Shown here piece after piece: positions 1-4,464 of a stretch of 6,692 nucleotides of DNA. The stretch is from Lachnospiraceae bacterium UBA7027. GTDB lineage: Bacteria > Bacillota > Clostridia > Lachnospirales > Lachnospiraceae. The position numbers were made by a program, and so were the translations under genes. The notes under the pieces are model-generated. The model was given only the letters and a program-made list of their open reading frames with translations, did no database searches and had not been told where the DNA came from. The DNA lies in the NCBI GenBank assembly GCA_002494135.1, contig DLBG01000077.1, positions 1 to 6,692 of the forward strand. The letters run 5' to 3'. Position 1 is the stretch's first letter. Each line of letters opens with the position of its first letter.

Positions 1-50
1 ACGGCACGTACGGTGGTGTGAGAGGGGAGAGAAAATCTCCCCTACTCGAT
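1..50 (+). mobile_element. Group II intron, 3' end only (end of domain V and complete domain VI)
   Basis: A self-splicing retroelement RNA whose body and any reverse transcriptase gene lie upstream of the window. Positions 3-14 (GGCACGTACGGT) match the 3' strand of a group II domain V. Positions 20-47 fold as domain VI: GAG (20-22) pairs with CTC (45-47), AGGGGAGA (23-30) pairs with TCTCCCCT (36-43), the loop is GAAAA, and A44 is left as a single bulged adenosine. That A is 7 nt from the predicted intron end at T50 (the intron ends in GAT), the usual place of the branch-point A. The domain order, the bulged A and the CTACTCGAT-like end agree with bacterial group II introns as I know them. The class cannot be told from this fragment. 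The intron lies on the same strand as topA and the other genes. Confidence 0.82.
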
Positions 51-128
51 TCCCATGCAGTCCTTATTTTTATTGCATTATTCTTATGCACATTTCCCGA
101 GGCAGACGGGCCTTTACGCATATCCTGC

Positions 129-158
129 GTGACAGATTCCGTGAATTTATGTTACAAT
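129..158 (+). promoter_or_regulatory. Candidate sigma-A promoter with extended -10, upstream of the small membrane-peptide gene
   Basis: GTGACA (129-134) resembles the -35 TTGACA. It is followed after 18 nt by TACAAT (153-158), one base away from TATAAT. TG at 150-151 gives an extended -10 (TGnTACAAT). Transcription would start near 165, about 70 nt before the ATG at 235. A perfect 5-bp inverted repeat, ACGCA (116-120) and TGCGT (126-130), overlaps the edge of the -35 and could be a small operator or chance. The promoter sits about 100 bp beyond the intron end, so it belongs to the 3' flanking DNA and not to the intron. Confidence 0.55.
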
Positions 159-169
159 AATAAACAGAA

Positions 170-208
170 CATCGAATTGTATGTAATTTTCATCTGAATT
201 GTTCGATG
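170..208 (+). promoter_or_regulatory. Leader hairpin near the predicted 5' end of the transcript
   Basis: CATCGAA (170-176) and TTCGATG (202-208) are perfect 7-base complements and would close a stem around 25 nt. Inside it, ATG (181-183) can pair with CAT (191-193) over the loop TAATTTT. The hairpin would begin a few bases after the predicted transcription start and end 13 nt before the Shine-Dalgarno site at 222-226, leaving that site free. It could stabilise the 5' end or bind a regulator. I do not match it to a known riboswitch class. Confidence 0.35.
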
Positions 209-234
209 GCAGTTTGAGCTTGGAGGTATATATT

Positions 235-408
235 ATGAAAGCTTTTCTGATAGCCCTCTTTTCAAAGTTTGGAAAAAAGATGTTCGGCGGCGTGCTTCGA
301 AAGATCATCCCGATCGTCATCCTTCTTGCAATCTACCTGATTGCGGGACTTGTTTTAAAATCCCTTTGGAAGGGCTTTAAAAAGCAGTACATTCCTTTTA
401 TTAAGTAG
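235..408 (+). CDS. Small cationic single-pass membrane peptide, function unknown
   Basis: Predicted product of 57 residues. Not recognised as a named family. The ATG at 235 is chosen because GGAGG (222-226) lies 8 nt upstream; an in-frame TTG at 199 would add 12 residues but sits inside the leader hairpin and has no such site. Residues 1-23 look like a basic amphipathic segment (K2, K11, K14, K15, R22, K23). Residues 24-41 form one hydrophobic membrane segment (IIPIVILLAIYLIAGLVL). The tail (42-57) is again basic with W45. There are eleven Lys/Arg and no Asp or Glu. There is no cleavable signal site that I can see. Such a composition is compatible with a small membrane regulator, a type I toxin-like peptide or a leaderless bacteriocin-like peptide, but nothing nearby (immunity gene, transporter, antisense RNA) supports one choice. 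The gene has its own promoter candidate and stands 136 nt before topA. Confidence 0.7.
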   Translation: MKAFLIALFSKFGKKMFGGVLRKIIPIVILLAIYLIAGLVLKSLWKGFKKQYIPFIK

Positions 409-416
409 GAACTTAC

Positions 417-445
417 TTGCATCTTTTTACATTATGATATATTGT
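417..445 (+). promoter_or_regulatory. Weak promoter candidate upstream of topA
   Basis: The stretch 417-445 is AT-rich. It offers TTGCAT (417-422) as a poor -35 and, after 17 nt, TATTGT (440-445) as a -10; TATGAT (433-438) and TATATT (438-443) are other -10 candidates with worse spacing. A start near 452 would give a leader of about 90 nt in front of topA. No terminator with a clear T-tract separates the small peptide gene from topA, so read-through from the upstream promoter is also possible. Confidence 0.27.
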
Positions 446-451
446 AGAAAA

Positions 452-481
452 CGACTGACGCGTCGCAGGAAGACTGCGATG
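452..481 (+). promoter_or_regulatory. Stem-loop in the topA leader
   Basis: TCGCAG (463-468) and CTGCGA (474-479) form a perfect 6-bp stem with loop GAAGA. It can be extended by a G-T wobble (462/480) and a C-G pair (461/481). A competing stem CGAC (452-455) with GTCG (462-465) uses some of the same bases. There is no run of T after the stem, so it does not look like a standard intrinsic terminator. The remaining gap up to the topA ribosome site shows no further clear signal. Confidence 0.3.
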
Positions 482-544
482 GGTCTTGTTGTGGCGTGAA
501 AGCGCAAATATTCTTTCGGAAACAGTAAAGGAAATCAGGAGAAA

Positions 545-2611
545 ATGGCAAAGTATTTAGTTATTGTGGAGTCACCCGCAAAGGTGAAGACGATTAAGAA
601 GTTTTTGGGGAGCAACTACGAGGTCATTGCCAGCCAGGGCCACGTAAGAGATCTTCCGAAGAGTACGATGGGTATCGATGTCGAAAACGACTACGAACCG
701 AAGTACATTACCATCCGCGGCAAAGGGGACGTGGTATCCGCACTTCGTAAGGAAACCAAGAAGGCGGAAAAGATATATCTTGCAACCGACCCGGACCGTG
801 AAGGAGAAGCAATTTCCTGGCACCTGTATGAGACACTCAAATTGCAGGATAAAAAGGTCTATCGTATCACGTTCAACGAAATTACCAAGAACGCCGTAAA
901 AGAGTCCTTAAAGAACGCCAGAGAGATCAATATGAATCTTGTGGATGCACAGCAGGCAAGACGTATCCTTGACCGTATGGTGGGATACCGGATCAGCCCG
1001 CTTCTCTGGGCGAAGGTAAAACGCGGTCTTTCCGCAGGCCGTGTGCAGTCCGTAACCTTACGCATGATCTGCGACCGTGAGGATGAAATCAACGCCTTTA
1101 TTCCGAAGGAATACTGGACGCTCGGGGCCAAATTCAACATCGAAGGAGAGAAGAATCCCCTTGTGGCATCCTTCTACGGCACCAAAGACGCCAAAATGGA
1201 GCTTACTTCCAAAGAAGACGTTGAAAAGATAGAAAAGGCCTTAAAAGGCGCTAAATTTGAAATTTTAGACGTTAAAACCGGCAAGCGTACCATCAAGTCG
1301 CCCCTGCCGTTTACCACCTCCACCATGCAGCAGGAGGCAAATAAGACGTTGGGCTTTGCAACCGCAAAGACCATGCGAATCGCACAGCAGTTATACGAAG
1401 GCGTGGAAGTAAAAGGAGAAGGCACCGTTGCCTTCATCAGCTACCTGCGTACCGACAGTACCCGTGTCTCCGATGAAGCCAAGGCAATGGCAGAGCAGTA
1501 TATCACCGCCAAATACGGCAAAGAGTACTGCATCACCGAAGAAAAGACCAAGAAAGACGAGAAGCGTATTCAGGATGCACACGAAGCCATCCGTCCCACG
1601 GATATCAACCGCACCCCCGAATCCGTAAAGAACATTCTTTCCAGAGACCAGTACAGACTTTACCAGCTCATCTGGAAACGTTTTACCGCAAGCCGCATGG
1701 CAGCATCCGTTTTCGAAACGGTAGCGGTAAGAATCATTGCGAAAGATTATATTTTCCGTGTCAGCGCGTCTAAAATCGCCTTCGACGGTTATCGAAGCGT
1801 ATATGCTTCCGATGACGACGAGAAAGCGGAGAACAATGCACTTTTGAATTCCATCACCGAGAAAACCAAAGTTACCTTCGGCGAATTCGATGCGGAGCAG
1901 CACTTTACGCAGCCGCCCGCACATTTTACGGAAAGTACGCTCGTACGCGCCATGGAAGAGCAGGGCATCGGCCGCCCGAGTACCTATGCGCCGACCATTT
2001 CCACCATCATGGGCCGTCACTACGTTCTGAAAGAGGAGAAGAACCTTTACGTTTCCGAACTCGGTGAAGTGGTGAACCGCCTCATGAAAGAATCTTTCCC
2101 GAGCATCGTGGATACGGAATTCACCGCAAATATGGAAGCGCTTCTGGATAAGGTGGAAGAAGGCACGGTTAACTGGAAGACCATCATCCGCAACTTCTAT
2201 CCCGACCTTGACGAGGCGGTCAGAGAAGCGGAGGAAAATCTGGATAAAATCAAAGTTCAGGATGAAGAAAGCGATGAAATCTGCGAACTTTGCGGCAGAA
2301 AAATGGTTTATAAGTACGGCCCGCACGGCAGATTCTTAGCCTGCCCCGGGTTCCCGGAATGCCGCAATACCAAGACCATCCTGATTCGTATCGGAGTCAG
2401 CTGCCCGAAGTGCGGTAAGGACATCGTGGAACGTAAAACCAAGAAGGGCCGCCGTTACTACGGCTGCGAGGGCGCTCCGGACTGCGATTTTATGATCTGG
2501 CAGAAACCCGTTGACTTAAAATGCCCGAAATGCGGCAATGTTTTGGTAAACAAAGGAAATCATTTAGTCTGCGCAACCCAGGAATGCGGCTATTCTCAGG
2601 AAAAGCCTTAA
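545..2611 (+). CDS. topA: DNA topoisomerase I (type IA)
   Basis: Cytoplasmic enzyme that nicks one strand of negatively supercoiled DNA, passes the other strand and reseals, setting chromosomal supercoiling with gyrase. Product of 688 residues, the normal size for Firmicutes. The N-terminal TOPRIM domain shows E9 in VIVESPAK and the acidic triad D82, D84, E86 in ATDPDREGE for Mg2+. Conserved core segments follow (QQARRILDRMVGYRISP at 136-152, GRVQSVTLR at 165-173). The catalytic tyrosine is Y300 in SYLRTDST, with R302 beside it; E. coli has Y319 and R321. The tail carries three four-cysteine zinc ribbons: C580/C583/C600/C606, C620/C623/C641/C647 and C660/C663/C676/C681. The start has AGGAG (537-541) unusually close, 3 nt from the ATG, with AAAGGA (527-532) as an alternative site. 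codY follows after 29 nt with no terminator between them, so the two are probably co-transcribed. Confidence 0.98.
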   Translation: MAKYLVIVESPAKVKTIKKFLGSNYEVIASQGHVRDLPKSTMGIDVENDYEPKYITIRGKGDVVSALRKETKKAEKIYLATDPDREGEAISWHLYETLKLQDKKVYRITFNEITKNAVKESLKNAREINMNLVDAQQARRILDRMVGYRISPLLWAKVKRGLSAGRVQSVTLRMICDREDEINAFIPKEYWTLGAKFNIEGEKNPLVASFYGTKDAKMELTSKEDVEKIEKALKGAKFEILDVKTGKRTIKSPLPFTTSTMQQEANKTLGFATAKTMRIAQQLYEGVEVKGEGTVAFISYLRTDSTRVSDEAKAMAEQYITAKYGKEYCITEEKTKKDEKRIQDAHEAIRPTDINRTPESVKNILSRDQYRLYQLIWKRFTASRMAASVFETVAVRIIAKDYIFRVSASKIAFDGYRSVYASDDDEKAENNALLNSITEKTKVTFGEFDAEQHFTQPPAHFTESTLVRAMEEQGIGRPSTYAPTISTIMGRHYVLKEEKNLYVSELGEVVNRLMKESFPSIVDTEFTANMEALLDKVEEGTVNWKTIIRNFYPDLDEAVREAEENLDKIKVQDEESDEICELCGRKMVYKYGPHGRFLACPGFPECRNTKTILIRIGVSCPKCGKDIVERKTKKGRRYYGCEGAPDCDFMIWQKPVDLKCPKCGNVLVNKGNHLVCATQECGYSQEKP

Positions 2612-2625
2612 CACACCGTAACTTA

Positions 2626-2632
2626 GGGGGGG
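2626..2632 (+). promoter_or_regulatory. Poly-G ribosome binding site of codY
   Basis: Seven consecutive G lie 8 nt before the ATG at 2641. They can pair with the anti-Shine-Dalgarno CCUCC through one G-U wobble. This site fixes the codY start at 2641: an in-frame ATG at 2521 lies well inside topA and would add 40 residues that do not resemble CodY. Confidence 0.75.
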
Positions 2633-2640
2633 TAACGAAT

Positions 2641-3414
2641 ATGGGAAGTGTACAATTATTGGATCGAACCCGTCGCATCGGTAAGCTTCTTCGCGACAAA
2701 GACGACGGAAGAGTCAGATTCGAGGACATCTGCCGGTTGCTTTGCGAAAGCACCGGTGCCAACTGCCTGCTTCTTTCGAAAAAGGGCAAGGTGCTGGGTT
2801 CGGCAAACACACCGGAAGTAAAAGTCATCGACGAACTTCTGACCGACGAAATCGGAGAGTACATCGACAAAAGCCTCAACGAGAGAATGATTGAGATTCT
2901 TTCCACGAAGGAAAACGTCAACATCCGGACGCTCGGCTTCGAGGAAACGGATGCGAAAGCTTATCACCTTCTGGTGATTCCGATTTTCATGAGCGGAGAC
3001 CGCTTCGGTACGCTGTTAATTTACCGTTGCAGCGAGGAGTTCGATATCGACGATATCATTCTCTGCGAATATTCCACTTCCATCATTGGTCTGGAAATGC
3101 TTCGTTCCGTAGCGGAAGAAATCGACCGCGAGAAGCGCCGCGTGCAGAGTGCGCAGTCCGCGATGGCATCCCTTTCCGCAGCGGAAGTCGATGCGCTGGT
3201 TGAGATTTTCAAAGAGCTTCACAACCTCGAGGGGGTGCTGGTTGCAAGTAAAATCGCCGACCGCATGGGCATCACGCGATCCGTCATCGTTAACGCGATG
3301 CGCAAGCTTGAGAGCGCGGGTGTCATTGAGGCAAAGTCCTCCGGAATGAAGGGCACGTATATCAAGATCTTAAACGACTGTATTTTTGATGAATTAAAAA
3401 AAGTCAGACAGTGA
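2641..3414 (+). CDS. codY: CodY, GTP- and branched-chain-amino-acid-responsive global transcription regulator
   Basis: DNA-binding repressor that, in studied Firmicutes, is active when isoleucine/valine/leucine and GTP are plentiful and is released at starvation, freeing amino-acid, motility and adaptation genes. Product of 257 residues (B. subtilis 259). The N-terminal GAF domain spans about 1-155 (LLSKKGKVLG at 44-53, VIPIFMSGDRFGTLLIYR at 112-129). A linker helix follows at about 156-180. The C-terminal winged helix-turn-helix carries ASKIADRMGITRSVIVNAM at 202-220, then RKLESAGVIE and GMKGTYIKILN, nearly identical to Bacillus CodY and diagnostic. The ligand-pocket stretch NTPEVKVIDELLTDE (56-70) has no arginine, unlike Bacillus with R61. 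The TGA stop overlaps the Shine-Dalgarno site of cheY, so the two genes are tightly linked. The product is close to certain; ligand choice is less so. Confidence 0.97.
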   Translation: MGSVQLLDRTRRIGKLLRDKDDGRVRFEDICRLLCESTGANCLLLSKKGKVLGSANTPEVKVIDELLTDEIGEYIDKSLNERMIEILSTKENVNIRTLGFEETDAKAYHLLVIPIFMSGDRFGTLLIYRCSEEFDIDDIILCEYSTSIIGLEMLRSVAEEIDREKRRVQSAQSAMASLSAAEVDALVEIFKELHNLEGVLVASKIADRMGITRSVIVNAMRKLESAGVIEAKSSGMKGTYIKILNDCIFDELKKVRQ

Positions 3415-3424
3415 GGAGAAAATT

Positions 3425-3787
3425 ATGGGGAAAGGTATTCTGATTGTGGATGATGCGGCATTCATGCGTATGATCATCCGCGATATCCTTACCAAAAACG
3501 GTTACGAGGTCATTGGCGAGGCGAAGGACGGCAAGGAAGCGGTTGCGCTTTACAAAGAGCTTCATCCCGCACTTGTCCTTATGGACATCACCATGCCGGA
3601 AATGGACGGCATTGTTTCCCTGCGGATCATCCGTTCCTTCGATCCCGAGGCGAATGTGGTAATGTGTTCCGCCCTCGGACAGCAGTCCATGGTCATCGAT
3701 TCCATTCAGGCAGGCGCAAAAGACTACATCGTTAAGCCTTTCCAGGCTGACCGTGTCATCGAGGCAGTATCTAAAATAATCGGCTGA
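3425..3787 (+). CDS. cheY: Chemotaxis response regulator CheY
   Basis: Single-domain receiver protein that takes a phosphoryl group from CheA and binds the flagellar motor switch; in Bacillus-type systems phospho-CheY favours smooth swimming. Product of 120 residues, the usual length, with no output domain. Visible active-site residues are D9 and D10 (LIVDDAAFMR) for Mg2+, the phospho-acceptor D54 (LMDITMPEMDG), S82 in the conserved Thr/Ser position (MCSALGQQSM) and K104 (IVKPFQADRV). The segments MDITMPEMDG, GQQSMVID, IQAGAKD and IVKPFQADRV are as in Bacillus CheY, which argues for a true CheY and against a detached CheB receiver. GAGGAG (3413-3418) overlaps the codY stop and lies 6 nt before the ATG. 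Its own TGA borders the stem-loop at 3788. Co-expression with codY is likely. Confidence 0.96.
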   Translation: MGKGILIVDDAAFMRMIIRDILTKNGYEVIGEAKDGKEAVALYKELHPALVLMDITMPEMDGIVSLRIIRSFDPEANVVMCSALGQQSMVIDSIQAGAKDYIVKPFQADRVIEAVSKIIG

Positions 3788-3829
3788 AACCCTTCTTCAT
3801 CCCCGGCCGGGATGAAAGAGGGTTTTATT
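3788..3829 (+). terminator. Strong intrinsic-terminator-like stem-loop between cheY and cheB
   Basis: AACCCTT (3788-3794) and TTCATCCC (3796-3803, starting TTC) pair with GGGATGAA (3809-3816) and GAGGGTT (3818-3824). This gives a stem of about 16 bp with one C/A mismatch (3795/3817), one G-T wobble and the loop CGGCC. TTTTATT (3823-3829) follows. The stem begins directly after the cheY stop and can take in its last base. The T-tract is interrupted by one A, so termination may be partial. No comparable T-run lies on the other side, so it would act only on + strand transcription. The cheB start is just 27 nt beyond it. Confidence 0.78.
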
Positions 3830-3843
3830 GCTTAAATCAAGAT

Positions 3844-3850
3844 GGGGGGA
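3844..3850 (+). promoter_or_regulatory. Poly-G ribosome binding site that sets the cheB start
   Basis: GGGGGGA lies 6 nt before GTG at 3857. The in-frame ATG at 3842 overlaps this G run and has no Shine-Dalgarno-like sequence of its own upstream (TTGCTTAAATCAAG), so GTG 3857 is the more likely start. Confidence 0.7.
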
Positions 3851-3856
3851 ATCCCG

Positions 3857-4462
3857 GTGGAAAATGAGAAAAACAATGTACAACAAAAAAAGGGCATCGT
3901 TGCAATTGCCAGTTCCACCGGCGGGCCGGGTGCTTTGCTTAAGGTTCTGCCCGATTTGCCTGCGGACTTTCCTTATCCCGTGGTTGTGGTGCAGCACATG
4001 TGGGTCGGATTTACATCCCATTTTGCAAAGGCCCTGAGCGAAAAATGCCGGCTGCCCGTAATCGAAGCCGAAGACGGACAGCGAATCCGTCCCGGTAAAA
4101 TCTATATCGCGCCGGCGGGGCAGCATTTGCGCATAAAGCATATCCCGGGCGGCCACATCGTGCAGCTTTCCTCGGAACCGCCGAGGGAAGGCGTAAGACC
4201 GAGCGCAAACATTCTGTTCGAATCCATCGCCGAATCGAATTACGATTATGTGGTGGCGGCGGTTTTAACCGGAATGGGATCCGACGGAACGGCGGGAATC
4301 AAAGCATTAAGAGAGAAAAAGAAGGTAACCGTGATTGCGCAGAACGAAGAAACGAGCGTAATCAACGGAATGCCGGGAAGTATCAGAAAGAATATACCGG
4401 ACTGTATCGTCCTTCCGATTGAACAAATCGGCGGGGAAATCAGAAAACACATGGAGGGGTAA
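3857..4462 (+). CDS. cheB: CheB-type protein-glutamate methylesterase without receiver domain
   Basis: Removes methyl groups from glutamyl esters of chemoreceptors (and in the family also deamidates receptor glutamines), giving adaptation. Product of 201 residues from GTG 3857; starting at ATG 3842 would add five. It is only the C-terminal catalytic domain of CheB (full-length family members are about 350 residues, receiver plus esterase). The catalytic triad is visible: S20 in ASSTGGP, H47 in VVVQHMW and D143 in LTGMGSDG, matching S164, H190 and D286 of Salmonella CheB. The conserved KIYIAPAGQHL (81-91) and RPSANILFES (114-123) are present. Residues 1-12 are a short hydrophilic tail with no receiver motif. 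Without the receiver, CheA cannot control it by the usual aspartate phosphorylation. A stem-loop lies just upstream. It ends 2 nt before cheA and its last codons contain the cheA ribosome site. Confidence 0.92.
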   Translation: MENEKNNVQQKKGIVAIASSTGGPGALLKVLPDLPADFPYPVVVVQHMWVGFTSHFAKALSEKCRLPVIEAEDGQRIRPGKIYIAPAGQHLRIKHIPGGHIVQLSSEPPREGVRPSANILFESIAESNYDYVVAAVLTGMGSDGTAGIKALREKKKVTVIAQNEETSVINGMPGSIRKNIPDCIVLPIEQIGGEIRKHMEG

Positions 4463-4464
4463 CC

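Noticed and set aside
96..113. CCCG/CGGG inverted repeat as a terminator after the intron
   Set aside because: The stem is only 4 bp with a 7-nt loop and no real T-tract follows.
1391..2326. Long open frame on the minus strand opposite topA (about 311 codons)
   Set aside because: It lies wholly within topA, whose product is intact and clearly conserved. The opposite-strand protein resembles no family I know, and I saw no convincing ribosome site. Such frames arise from codon bias.
2521..2640. Upstream ATG giving CodY a 40-residue N-terminal extension
   Set aside because: The extra residues overlap the end of topA in another frame and are unlike CodY. The strong G-rich ribosome site and the family length point to ATG 2641.
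3038..3056. CGATAT repeats in codY resembling the -10 of a SigD (sigma-28) flagellar promoter
   Set aside because: They encode the Asp-Ile-Asp-Asp-Ile stretch. No TAAA-type -35 lies at the proper distance and the start would be deep inside codY.
3842..3856. ATG at 3842 as the cheB start
   Set aside because: No ribosome site precedes it, and the G6A tract that would serve GTG 3857 overlaps it. The extra five residues carry no domain information.
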